NCBI GenBank assembly: GCA_019915135.1
Contig: JAHLMK010000012.1
Span: 744,001 to 808,000 of the forward strand
Direction: 5' to 3'
From: Strobilurus pachycystidiatus
Lineage: Eukaryota; Basidiomycota; Agaricomycetes; Agaricales; Physalacriaceae
DNA: 64,000 nt
In this document: positions 42,661 to 53,237 of the stretch, one piece after another
Numbering within the stretch: the first letter of the stretch is position 1
Layout of the letters: each line of letters opens with the position of its first letter
Made by a program: the position numbers and the translations under genes
Notes under the pieces: model-generated
Database searches by the model: none
The model's input: only the letters and a program-made list of their open reading frames with translations
What the model was told of the DNA's origin: nothing

Positions 42661-43870
42661 ATGACAACCCAGCCAGTTTCTCCATCAGATGCAGACCTCA
42701 AATCTGCACTCATCTCGCTCAAAATCATCCATCCTACTCTTGGCGTACCAAAAATTCACGCGCAGCTTCTGGCATCTCATCCCGAATGGGCTGTTAGCGA
42801 AAAGAGAGCTCGAAAAGCTCTCAAGACTGAGGGGCTTACAAAATCCGCCGCAACTCAACCCGATGCCCCAACTCAACCCGATTCTCTGATTCCATCATCA
42901 CGCTTAATGCCCGACTCTGCGTACACACTACCCCCCTCCGTTTCTGTTCGCGACTTTGGCCGTCGTCGTGGAAAGGGCCTCATTGCGACTACTACCGTTC
43001 CGGCCGGGGAGACTCTGTGGAAAGAGGATCCCTGGATCCTCGCGCCGGAATGGGATCTCTACGACCTGCAGCAGCAGGGCGGTGCCTGTTCTCACTGTTC
43101 CACGCCACTGAAGAGACCTCCCATTCGATGTGAAGATTGTGGTCTTCACTTCTGCAATCGTCTTTGTCTGACCAGGGCACGGGAGACGGGTCACCGCGTT
43201 TTGTGCACTCAGAGCGGGCGGAAATTGCTTGCTGTTGCACGCAAAATGGGTTGGATGGGGTTGCATGCATTGGCAAAGGCAACCGCGCGTGTGATACAAA
43301 CTCACGAAAATAACGTCTTCGAGGCTTTCGCCGTCTTGGGGATGGAAGAAAGATTTCGGTTCCAAGGGGAGGAAGTTGGGGAGACGAGGGAAACTTGGAA
43401 CGAAGCCTTCTCTGCCTATAAAGCAGCCTTCGCGGGTCGCAAACTAGGCGAACTGGGGACAATGGATGGTTTCCTGAAAGGTCTAGGTCGCATGAGCCTT
43501 AGTAAGTTTCTTCGACTAGACACGACAATCAGATCTGACTTCAGTTCAAGATCTGGAAAGTCACGGCGGTCTGTACACCCTGCATTCACATATGAATCAT
43601 TCCTGCGAGCCCAACGTCTCCGTAAGGCACTTGCACCAGCGGGAGGCATTGGCGCGGATCACGGTGCTCACTCGACGAGAGCTTATGCCTGGAGAAGAAC
43701 TCACAATCACATACGTTAATCCAGAATTGCCATACCTCGAGCGCAAGCGAGCACTCACTGAATGGGGATTTGTGTGCAATTGCGCACGCTGTGAGAAGGA
43801 GGCAAAAGAAGTAGACGCCAGTGTCAACGACCTGGCGTTGGAACTCAAGGAAGGTTTGGGCGTCTTCTGA
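42661..43870 (+). CDS. SET5: SET-domain protein methyltransferase, Set5-like
   Basis: Exons 42661-43501 and 43545-43870 give 389 codons (388 aa). The SET domain is split by a zinc-binding insert: CSHCSTPLKRPPIRCEDCG..FCNRLCL....HRVLC (about 140-180). SET starts at about 95 (VRDFGRRRGKGLIATTTVPAG) and ends with HSHMNHSCEPNVSV and ELTITYVNPELPYLERKRAL. A post-SET-like Cys cluster, WGFVCNCARC, follows. This is the SMYD/Set5 organisation; yeast Set5 monomethylates histone H4 lysines 5, 8 and 12. The N-terminal 60 residues (PKIHAQLLASHPEWAVSEKRARKALK) resemble the helical segment seen in fungal Set5. The intron is short (43 nt). Confidence 0.9.
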
Positions 43871-43931
43871 GTGGGATTGACTAATTTGTATTGCTATATA
43901 TACGATGTATAATTAGTGTTGTAAGACATTC

Positions 43932-45302
43932 CTACACCTCCCACCACATATGACCTATGCGCCCGATGCTCAATTCGAACCCGTCAGCTTCGGCATCCGC
44001 TAGACGTTTGAATTCCGCCTCGTCCAGCTCAGCCGTGATGTATTGATTCATCCAAGAAAACTGGGTCAAAGAGCCGTGTTTCCAACGCGTCAATACCATA
44101 TCCACGATTGCCTTACCACAGTCATCCTCAACACAGCGGCCGGTGAATACCAAGGAGCCTAGGTGCGGCATCAACATCGGCAAGCCAGTATCCTGGTCGA
44201 CTTCGTCCATCTGCTCTATGCTCTTGTGCGACATGACGCTGACCCAATCCTCGGGCAACCATCCCTCCTCCTGCACCGCTAGGCAAGTCAATGACGCCAT
44301 GGCGCTATGTGACAACGTTTCGAAGAAGTCTTCGGGTAGCATGCGCGTATTCAGGAAGGACGCCTTGGCGAGTGCACAACATGACCGATTCAAGAGAGAC
44401 ATGAACGAATCCTGTGGCCAGACGACGGAACAGGAGCTGATGGAAAGTTCCTGTAGTTGCGGGACCTGGAGACGGCCGAATATCTCGCGCATGCCCACTT
44501 CGTCGAGGCTTATGGTGAGAGACGACAGTCCGGAGAGGGTGATGGGTTCAATAGCAGGCTGAGAGGATGCGTGGGATTCTCCGTCGCTGTCCGACGCGCG
44601 GACTCCCAGACTACAGCTGATGAGGTTTTTGCAGATCGTGAAGAGGTCGATGCAGGTGTAGACGGAGTCGACTTCGCTGAGTGTGATCTCAGTAATGCCG
44701 CCCCATTGAATCTCGTTCGGGATGTCGATGGAATGGAAAACGTTTGCGCCATGTATGACGAGACTAGAGAAGTGCGGCGCCTGGGTGAAAAGAAGGAGGG
44801 TTTTGCTGAACTCGTCGATGTCTCCAGCGTGCAGGACCTCGAACGAGAGGGAGAAATGAATGTTCATCGATCTGAGAACAGAGGGTACGACGTTTTGGTG
44901 TCCGTTCATGGCTCGAACGGTCATGACGGAGGCGAGCTTCAAACCTACGTCCTGCCACCGGTGGATATGTTTCATGAGCTTGCGGATAAGTTTGCTGGCT
45001 AGTCGGTCGTCGCTGCCCCATCCCGTCATCTGGCGCAAAGTGAACGCGAAAGGAACGTCGCCTGAACGTTCCAGCCACAATTCTACCACTGGTAAAGGTG
45101 GATACGACTTTCCGCTCCATATTTCGATGGGTAATGTCGCCCATAACCGTGGCGTCCCCAGTGCCAGCGCGCGCCACGTTTGACTGACGCCAAGGAGTAG
45201 TAGGGGCGCACTCCCAGCGCGAGGAAAAACGTCCCTATCCTCTGGAAGACAGTGCAAGAAGATTTCCTGCCCAATCTCCATGGGAAGCCTCGCTAGCGAC
45301 AT
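43932..45302 (-). CDS. F-box protein, single exon
   Basis: An uninterrupted 456 aa frame. The start LARLPMEIGQEIFLHCLPED and then SAPLLLLGVSQTWRALALGTPRLWATL form a full Agaricomycete F-box domain. The remainder has irregular leucine-rich strands (LSSLTISLDEV, LQELSISSCSV, LTCLAVQEEG) and ends MWWEV. Such F-box genes are highly expanded in mushrooms; the target is not predictable. It is convergent with SET5, with only 61 bp between stop codons. Confidence 0.88.
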   Translation of the reverse strand: MSLARLPMEIGQEIFLHCLPEDRDVFPRAGSAPLLLLGVSQTWRALALGTPRLWATLPIEIWSGKSYPPLPVVELWLERSGDVPFAFTLRQMTGWGSDDRLASKLIRKLMKHIHRWQDVGLKLASVMTVRAMNGHQNVVPSVLRSMNIHFSLSFEVLHAGDIDEFSKTLLLFTQAPHFSSLVIHGANVFHSIDIPNEIQWGGITEITLSEVDSVYTCIDLFTICKNLISCSLGVRASDSDGESHASSQPAIEPITLSGLSSLTISLDEVGMREIFGRLQVPQLQELSISSCSVVWPQDSFMSLLNRSCCALAKASFLNTRMLPEDFFETLSHSAMASLTCLAVQEEGWLPEDWVSVMSHKSIEQMDEVDQDTGLPMLMPHLGSLVFTGRCVEDDCGKAIVDMVLTRWKHGSLTQFSWMNQYITAELDEAEFKRLADAEADGFELSIGRIGHMWWEV

Positions 45303-46105
45303 GACCCTCTAATGACCTAGGATAAGTAACAATATCATGTAAAAGTGGTGAAGGACCGACGCTGAGATTCCGACGGACAACGATGACCAAGGGGGGAAGG
45401 AAGGAAGCAAGGGAGTGAAATTTGACTCCGGCTTTCACGAGTATATGCATAGGGGAAGCGGAGGCAAATAAAAATGCTGAAGTCGGTATCGCTCCTATGA
45501 CGCGTCGAGCTTGTTGAAGAAAAAGATTAGGCGCTACGAAAGTCAGGCAAGGACTGATTGACTGGCTTGAGGCGCCTAGATTACTCGTTCACAGCTTTGA
45601 CATAGGCGAAGGCACAATCTTCATCTACAAAGAAGGTTCTTCGCATCAAAAAATTTCGAGTGACTCAAGGCTGACTGGGTCGTTGACTCACCAGGAGGTC
45701 CCGTAGATCCGCAATGCGATAGAAATAGCATCACAGCAACGCGCAATGAAAAATCAGTCATATTTCGGTAGGTCTGTCCCTTTCCATTATCTTGATTTCA
45801 ACAGAGGCGAGTTACATGACGATGTTTTGGACGAGCTTTGTCGGAACCGAAGTGACAATGCGAGGCTACGGTACCGCTGGAGGTACTGCGAGGGTCATCA
45901 TGAAGAGTGTCATGAAAGGCTTGCGCGTATGAGTCGTGCGTGTTGCCACGTCCGCATATTGCGCTACAACCACCAAATGATCTGTCATAACAGGAAGCTT
46001 GACCCTTGAGAGCGACCACTCGATCTTCAGGATAGACTTTGAGGACCACAGAAACCAGATGAAGGACTGAACTAGGTAAGATAAGATAGGATAAGTTATA
46101 TAAGT
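45303..46105. other. Intergenic 0.8 kb, F-box promoter and ERG2 3' flank
   Basis: Short frames on both strands, none with family or composition support. No repeat seen. Confidence 0.45.
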
Positions 46106-46928
46106 CTATATCTTGCCACGAAGGAGATTCTTGATTATCTCCCGTCCTGTGACAACGGACGTTTTGTATAAGGTGGGGATGTCAAGAGTAGAGGTCAAGC
46201 CATCAGCAAAGCCGAAAGGAAGCATCAATGGGATCCATCCTAGGGGGACGCGAGTTACGATTTGTAGAGAATGGAAGAGACGAGATTGCATACCGCGAGC
46301 ATATTCCAACGCGAAGCAGCCCTCGTGCATCTTATATTGCTTGGCGGTTCCACGCGGGAGATGATGTACGGATCCCGCAGGGTACCTCTCCATCTCAAGA
46401 GCGCCCGGAGCGAAAGCCCACTGCTCCCCCACGAGGATATTGAAGTAATCATCTGCAGTGTGCAAACCAGTGTGCCCCTCGGTGCCGAGCGGTGTTCCGA
46501 ATATGATGAGATACTCGGTTATGCTGGCGTGGATAATGTACATCGCGCCCATTGCGCCGCCAGCGTTATTGAAGACCCATTCGGACGAATCGGTGTTGAT
46601 ACGAATAACTTCGGAAGGATAGGTGGCGGTGAGGTTGGTGACGATGTGCTCTATCATGCCAGCGGTGTTATTGGGGTTCGACTCGATAGCCGCCTTGGCC
46701 AGTTCGTGCAGCTCTGTCGGGTCCAGAACATACCATCGGTCCTAGACATGTGCAACTCAGCGACGCGAAGTGCACGAGATAGGATGCTAGGCAGACCTTG
46801 ATGGTATCCAGATATCCGCACAATGCAATGAAGGCGGCGACTGCAACAATTCGCGTGGCCCATTTCACCAAGAAGCTATCCGCCGGTGGAGGTTTGGCAG
46901 CTTTTTTCTGGGCTTGTTTCGGTGCCAT
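46106..46928 (-). CDS. ERG2: C-8 sterol isomerase
   Basis: Exons 46928-46797 and 46741-46106 give 256 codons (255 aa). One N-terminal TM (WATRIVAVAAFIALCGYL) anchors it in the ER. The catalytic domain is recognised from MIEHIVTNLTATYP, GAMGAMYIIHASITEYLIIFG, GTEGHTGLHTADDYF and WAFAPGALEMERYPAGSVHHL. ERG2 moves the sterol double bond from C8 to C7 in ergosterol synthesis and is related to the mammalian sigma-1 receptor. A Lys/Pro-rich extension (APKQAQKKAAKPPP) precedes the TM, making it slightly longer than the yeast protein. Confidence 0.95.
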
Positions 46929-47238
46929 TTTCTAATGGGAATTGGTAGAGAAGCTGTGAATCTTCCGGTCTGATATGAAGGAGTAAACTGACCAGTCTGC
47001 TTAGCCGGGCGAATGTGGAATGTCAGAGATGAATGGCGGCCAGAAACAACTCGTACCACTTTGCATTTGATGATCGAGCGGACCCCTTCACGGTCACGTT
47101 ACGCGGATACCCTACTCTTCCTGCCTGCCTCCTACTACGATGAACTCAGAGCCAATTTGGGTTTAATGGTCTACATTATGCCATGACGTGTCGTAAATAT
47201 AAGTATGCGGTCTTTCTTTCCAGGTCACTCTCTCCTGG
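46929..47238. other. Intergenic, ERG2 promoter
   Basis: About 310 bp with the ERG2 promoter and the DUF6699 3' end. No clear TATA or sterol-response motif recognised. Confidence 0.45.
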
Positions 47239-47928
47239 TCATCCTACGAACAACTCCCAGGTCTTACCCTCTCTTAGACCTATGAACCGCGTTCTCCCTG
47301 CCAAGAAGTCTATCCGTCTTAGTCCCCTCTTCATTTCCTCCTCCGCTGCTATGGATCCTCTCATGATACACCGCCTTCTGAACGCCTCCGCGACGGTGTG
47401 TTGCTCGTGCCATGACAACGTGCTGTACTCCTCCTCCGTAGCCGGGATCTGCAGGTCCTTGTAGATACCCACCAGAATGTCCGCAACCGTTGGTACCCTA
47501 TACGCTATAATGGCGAGCGACCATCGAAAGTAACCTGCTTTCGTGGCTATCCGAATATGTGACGGCGCAGACGACGAGGATCCCGATATCGGAGCAAAGA
47601 GCATCCCGAGAGGATATCGAGCCTGAAGAGTAGATGGCGGATCGAGGAAATCGTATGATATCCGGTTGGACCGGGGTGACAATGGTGGCGCACTTAGCAG
47701 TGTCGACGGAAAAGGTAGAGGCCGGGATTGTCTCCAGTGCCTCTCATGGCGTGGCAAAGAATAATGAGGGAAGTATCCTGTCTCTCCTGGTACTATCTGA
47801 GAAGATAGCACTGCACGTTTGTGGCGCGCATGTCGTCGAGTGTGCTCGTGATACTTGGGCGACGGAGGAATGATGGCGTTGTTGGACAAGTCGAAGCGTA
47901 CTGCTCGTCTACTAGGACCGGCCTGCAT
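47239..47928 (-). CDS. DUF6699-type protein
   Basis: A single 229 aa frame from ATG 47928. The N-terminal ~100 residues are disordered (basic, Ser/Pro-rich). The C-terminal part has the strand-helix pattern of the Agaricomycete DUF6699 family: PLGMLFAPISGSS.., RWSLAIIAYRVPTVADILVGIYKDLQIPAT and EAFRRRC....EEMKRGLRRIDFLAGRTRFIGL. The biochemical role is unknown. There are no introns, signal peptide or TM. Confidence 0.72.
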   Translation of the reverse strand: MQAGPSRRAVRFDLSNNAIIPPSPKYHEHTRRHARHKRAVLSSQIVPGETGYFPHYSLPRHERHWRQSRPLPFPSTLLSAPPLSPRSNRISYDFLDPPSTLQARYPLGMLFAPISGSSSSAPSHIRIATKAGYFRWSLAIIAYRVPTVADILVGIYKDLQIPATEEEYSTLSWHEQHTVAEAFRRRCIMRGSIAAEEEMKRGLRRIDFLAGRTRFIGLREGKTWELFVG

Positions 47929-48430
47929 GAGAGATGAGAAATGTGGTTACGGGGACATTGTAGTCCGCGAGTCCTCTTCTTATACCAGTAGCTCACAGTT
48001 ACATTGCACCCTGGGACAAACAGTACGCATATGGCCATCTGCCGGTCTTCTCATTATCCCAATTGTGGAGGCCAGGCAACGTCTACGATTTGTCGAGGAT
48101 CGATCACTGCTTGCCTTGTCATGAAAACGGAACAAAAGCAGTGCTGTAGTCTACAGACACAAGACCATACAAACGTCCCGTCAGGCAAATACTCGAACAA
48201 GTACACACAACCAGTGTGTGGCAGTAAAATCGGAGGAGCTCGCAACGCCAAAGACAACAATTTCTCCCAGATACGAAGAAGGCATTGGCCCCAAGATAGC
48301 ACGAACACGATACTTGAGGCACCTGTCTGATTCTGTCCCCACTGTCGGGTAATAAACTTCCACAATATGATGTTCTTCGTGATGATCTGCGTGGGTGCCA
48401 GGATCATCGTACGTTAGACGCCCGTCCTGA
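47929..48430. other. Intergenic 0.5 kb
   Basis: DUF6699 promoter and 3' flank of the DUF3445 gene. Nothing else seen. Confidence 0.45.
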
Positions 48431-50118
48431 TCAGAACGGGAAGACATTCTTCATCTGAACATCTCCATCCTCCGCCGCTCGTTTGTCCAGATACTCCAAC
48501 AACACATCTGCGTAAAGCTTCTTCCCCTTATAGTCCTGTACGTCGTCAGGCCAGCCCCTCACAGCACTCGCCAACCTCGCAGCGACGCCCGGCTCATTTG
48601 CCAACTCCTCCACTTTGAATACATAAGTACGTATCCCGAAGATCACCACTCCAGTCAGAGGAAGCCGGCGCAGCGACTGCCGCTCGTTTCGTAAACGGAG
48701 GTTTCCTGGAGCAACGACTGGTATCGTAGGAGGATGTGCGCGGGTGTTGTCATCGAACGCCGGCTCTGGACCGTTCATCGTCGCAGACCAACCGAGCTCT
48801 TCGGGATCGACTAGGTCGGCTCTGTCTTTAGCGCCTTCTGATGGGACAATTTGAATCGAATAATTATTTCGGACAACTGGCTTGTCGACGGCCAGTCGTC
48901 GAAAGAAGCGCTCCATTCCGACGTGGAGTTTCTGGCGATCTGCAACTCATCATCAATACTGTACGTCGTCCGAAAAAGAAAAACGAGCAGCCTTACATTG
49001 AGGAACGCCGCCTTCGATGTGTATTTCTTGCAGCGAGCGCCCAATTTTGTCTGAGATTCGCCAAGAGCCTGTTGAAGGCCTGGTTAGTGCCACAAAAACA
49101 ACACGATTCGAAAGGGACTACCAGGAATACATATGGCGCCTGCCTGGAAATAATATTGTCCATCTGCACCTGCAATGTCGCTCAGTTCACCGTAGCGAGT
49201 CTGGTGGGTGAGAAGCTTGCCTTCGACCATTATAGCCAAGTCATCTTGAGTTCTAGTCAGGATTAGAACCTACGATTGAGTACAAAATAAGGGTTACCTA
49301 CATGAGCGCGGCAATGTTGATAGCTACCTCAGCCTCCTCCTTGGTCACTGATCGTAACGCGGTAGGAGCCTTCGCATTGGGTGCAAGGGGAAGAGGTAGC
49401 GTATAGCTTGTTTCAATCGGAAGTACTTTTATAGTCTTGATGGCTTTTGCATCGTCCCGCTCGACCGTATACACCGATGGGTATCTTTGGTGCAGGAATT
49501 CCGCAAGTTCATGAACGAGTTCCACACCTTGAAACACGTTTAGTGGGGTATTATTCAAAAAGAGAGGATCACCCACATCCTCGATAGCCAGAATCGACGA
49601 GAGGGAGATTGGCGGGCAGAACACGGATGGCGTCTTCGCCTCGCGTCCGAATGCGATGCAATCGAATGTCGTGATATCGAGGCAGTTGATTGTCGATCTA
49701 TCATGTCATTTGAGTACGGGCGATCTCCAAGGATAGCTAGAGAGGTCGTACCTCAACCCAATTATCCCATGGCATGGAACGAATGCCCATAGTCACACTG
49801 ATCCATGGTTAGGCATGATGTTCGAATGTGAGATAAAGTCTTACTGATATTGTCCCCATTTGAACGGTCTATACGGAACGGGCTTGAGGTCTGATAGATC
49901 GACGGAGGACGGCTCTATCGAGGGATATTTGAACAAGATCGGTGTCCGGCCTTCAAGTAGAGGGGTTTGGTAGGTGTCGAATTATAGCATAAGGAAGAGA
50001 TCAAACCATTAGTTATTTCCGGTTGTTCGCTGGGCTTCGTTTTGTATGATCTCAAAATATAGAATAGCAGTGTCAGAACGCAGCCAAGAGGGAAGAGACT
50101 GCCACCTAGCCAAGACAT
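48431..50118 (-). CDS. DUF3445 protein, heme-dependent oxidative N-demethylase-like
   Basis: Multi-exon (about six introns). A leading TM anchor, GCVLTLLFYILRSY, is followed by KPVPYRPFKWGQY, VTMGIRSMPWDNWVE and YHDIRLHRIRTRG. Then come LAEFLHQRYPSVY, the QDDLAIMVEG....GQYYFQAGAIYVPG core and MERFFRRLAVDKPVVRNNYSIQ, the most diagnostic stretch. The family (PF11927) binds heme and removes methyl groups from amines oxidatively in bacteria; fungal members are little studied. The N-terminal anchor suggests a membrane-tethered (ER or outer-organelle) enzyme. The C-terminus has LVEYLDKRA-like helices and ends MKNVFPF. The middle splice sites are the least certain. Confidence 0.82.
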
Positions 50119-50976
50119 GCTGGCAGGGAAAGATTAAGAGATGTGGGGTTCGGAGTCACAGCACTTTTAAGCGGCAGGATAAGCGGCGTGCCGCACTTTT
50201 TCAAAAGCTTCAGTGCCAAATGGATATCGGGAAGCAGAGCTGGCATATAATTACGGCCAAGTCAATTCGCTGGGGCGGCGCAACTTGGAAGAGATTCATT
50301 GCGATGGACTATTGGATCAGTGAGTGGCACTGAGTGCATGACATTGAATGGACGGTGGTTAACCGTAGAATTCGTCAGAGGAAGGAAAGTGACAATTCTT
50401 GTCAGGAGTTCTTTGTCACTAGGTCCGCTGATTCGCGTGGCAGAAAAAGCACCGGTTACTCTGTACTGTGCCTGGTTCCTCCTTCCATCTTCGGTGGTTC
50501 ACAATTTCACTTGGACAATTTCACTTGCCCAGCCAAAAGTTCACTTTCCTAACTTGGACGCACTTTAAGTCACTTTAAGTGCAAAAGTGACCAAAGTGAC
50601 TTTCAAGTAACTTGATCGGACTTGATCGGCACTTTCACTTGACGCTCACTTGAGCGAACTTTGCAATCTACACGGTGCTACGACGTTCATATACACCTCT
50701 CAACCAATTTCATGCTTGATACAATGCCCTACGAGGGGAATGGCGTGATTTCGAGCCCTGTAGCGCGAGGGATGCCATGAACATGAACGATCACTGACCG
50801 ATCGCGACCACTTAACAGGCACCCTTCACTTGAGTGAACTTGTGTGTGAACTTCCAGGCTTACACTGTTGCTGGACTGCTCAAAACATATTCTCGCGTGC
50901 ATAGCAGTCAGACTGGGACACGTCGCGCCTGATTGATGTGAATTGCGGTTGACAGCGTGGTGTACAGGGCGAGAAG

Positions 50977-51001
50977 CGGTTCTTGCACCGTGCAAGAACC
51001 G
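50977..51001. repeat. Perfect 12-bp palindromic hairpin
   Basis: CGGTTCTTGCAC, a single C, then GTGCAAGAACCG: an exact 12+1+12 dyad inside the candidate element. Confidence 0.7.
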
Positions 51002-51210
51002 TGACTGTGTTCTGCCTTACCGTCGCCCTCGATGGCGTGTACCACTGCCGGTCCGTCTCTCTACTAATATGACACTACAAGTCTCGGACAGACTCATACG
51101 GCCCTACATCGCAACTCAGATGTGTGCCGTGGTAGGGACAGATAATTTGACAATCCTCATGTCTTTCGTACGTATCCACAAGCTGCTATGTACTGCTATC
51201 AGCAAGAATC

Positions 51211-51256
51211 ACCATTCTTTTTCCACCTAGAGTTACCATGCTCTTTCCACCTAGAG
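51211..51256. repeat. 22-bp direct repeat pair
   Basis: Two near-identical 22-mers, both ending TTTCCACCTAGAG, start at 51211 and 51235, 24 bp apart, inside the candidate element. Confidence 0.55.
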
Positions 51257-52107
51257 GATGACTATTTATCTGAATGGGACGTCCGATATTGGCTGATATT
51301 GGTCTGTACATTATTCACGCCACTTGGCACTCTGTAAGCTTTGTGCTCTTCCGTTCCTTGAGCTTACCGGACGTCCCGCCACAGAGATACTTGCGCATCA
51401 AAGCTGTCCTGAAGGTTCATACAGGGTTCATACCATGATCATTCTCGCTTGGATGTGTGTGACACTGTGACTTACGGGTGCTCTTGAGAGAGCTCTTGAG
51501 AGTGGAGACAAATCCAACATCACACACCATTCTGGTAATCTAGACACGAAAGGCTTGATGGATGACTGAGCCTGCCAGCATGGTTGAAGTCAACAGAAAT
51601 GGTAAGCACGCGTCCGACGCGTCCTCCGACAGGAGCGAAAGAAGTACGCGATGTCAATATGAAGGTAGCTGGCGCTTGAGGGTAGCTGGCAGTGAACGTT
51701 GAATCTTTGACTACGTGGGCGCTGAGACGGACGACGACGGTGGTGGCAGATGGTCAAGTTCAAGTGTCAAGTGAGCACGTAAGTTAGCCCACCCAAGTAC
51801 GTCAAGTGAACTGGCCGGACTTGGCTGTGGATCAAGTGCGGCAAGTTCGGCAAGTTACCTAAAGTGCGGCCGAAAAAGTTACTTTATCAACTCTCTCCAT
51901 CTTCCCTCTCCACGATCCGGATCCTCTCTTGCTTCGCTCACGTATCCCACATTCTTTTGTGAACACATTCTTTCGACAACTCCCAATCTTCGCTGCTGCC
52001 CAACTAGTCAAACAGTTGGTTCATATCGAGGAATTATAAGCTCTACCAACGCCTAAACCCTTCACAAGTCGTCTCCCCAGCGGTGCACTTTCTATTACAT
52101 CTTAAAC

Positions 52108-52696
52108 ATGTCGCGACCCGGTGAGCTTCTTGCCTCTCTTTATTTGACCAGGTCATCTGAATCTCGACAAGGAATCCGCCAGCACAGGTTGCCCCCGCTG
52201 CGAACCCTCGACTACACCTTGATTCCTGCACCCCTGGGTTCGTCGCGATGTGTGCCACACATAGGTCTCTATGTCTGACATTTCCCTAGACTTCTCCTCT
52301 CTGCCCACATTGACCGAAAAGTCCCCCCTTCCTGCCATCGTCGTAACACCGTCCTCCCCGCGCACCCCACGGGACTATTCTGTGGCGTTCCTCGCGCCTG
52401 AACCAAAGCCATCCGTGTTTAAACGTTTCCTGTCCTACACTCCGTCACTCAAAGCTCGCACCGCCATCATCCTCGTCCTCATCCTGTTCATTCTGATGTG
52501 TCATGTCGTCACCCACAGCTTGGCTGCGCGGCGCCCATTCCTCGAATTTCATGTCGCCGCTGAGGTTGGAGGGCCAGCCGGCGGAGCACAGTCGGTCATC
52601 AAGAACTGGTTTGGCCTCGAATCCTTGTGGAATATGGACGATGTGCCGGGGGATAAACGCGACTTTGTGATCTCCGAGGTTTCGGGAGCCACATAA
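52108..52696 (+). CDS. Small single-TM protein of unknown function
   Basis: The frame from an ATG at 52271 runs 141 codons. An upstream ATG at 52108 (MSRPGHLNLDKESAS, two introns) can be joined through an acceptor at CCCTAG|AC, giving about 150 aa. There is a Ser/Pro-rich N-terminus, then FKRFLSYTPSLKAR and one TM segment (TAIILVLILFILMCHVVTHSL). A C-terminal domain of about 55 residues without known features follows. Probable type II membrane protein. No family recognised. Start uncertain. Confidence 0.6.
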
Positions 52697-53237
52697 CGCA
52701 TCGAAGCGGTCATGCTTCTTGCCGTTGCTTTTGTGTGTTTAGTTTTTCTTGGGGTCATCTACATAGATAGGCTAGACTTGTCGCCGTGTGTCATTTAGCT
52801 GTCATTTATTTATTGGTATACATACCTCAGTTGACTGGCGAGAGACTCATTAAAGTCCTCGTGGTCTACTTATGTCCGCCACTGAACGCCAAGAACATCT
52901 CTCGAATTGCACGGACCGAAACCACGGGAACCAGTCCCTGACGATGGCGCCATTCCAGCAGCGCTGCAGACCTCAAGGCCTCACTTTCAATCTAGTTTGT
53001 GTGAGTTCGACGAGATGAGCACGAGTTTTTACAGTCCCTGACGCCACATATGTAAATGTCGAACCTCCTTCAACTTTCTGATCTTGACATTGCTCTCCGA
53101 ATCTTAACATTCCGTCTTCCTAATTGTCGCGATATGATATTGAGCTCTGGTCATCGATTTGGACGTCAGGGATTGAAATACACATTATATACAGTCCAAA
53201 TCTTGGGAATCATGAATGCCGTGCAGAACCAATCTCG
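52697..53237. other. Convergent 3' flanks, 0.54 kb
   Basis: 3' regions of the small TM gene and the DyP gene. No coding signal beyond shadows. Confidence 0.45.

Larger units (their letters stand above)
50480..51890. mobile_element. Probable non-autonomous DNA element with ACTT subterminal repeats
   Basis: The left end (about 50500-50660) carries about a dozen ACTT/CACTTG motifs on the plus strand. The right end (about 51745-51885) carries a similar number in inverted orientation (AAGT). Between them there is no coding frame of note. Dense, inverted subterminal repeats at both ends of a ~1.4 kb non-coding segment are typical of transposase-binding ends. Exact termini and a TSD could not be fixed; related motifs (GCCGCACTTT) continue left to about 50190, so the element may start earlier, close to the DUF3445 promoter. 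Confidence 0.5.
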
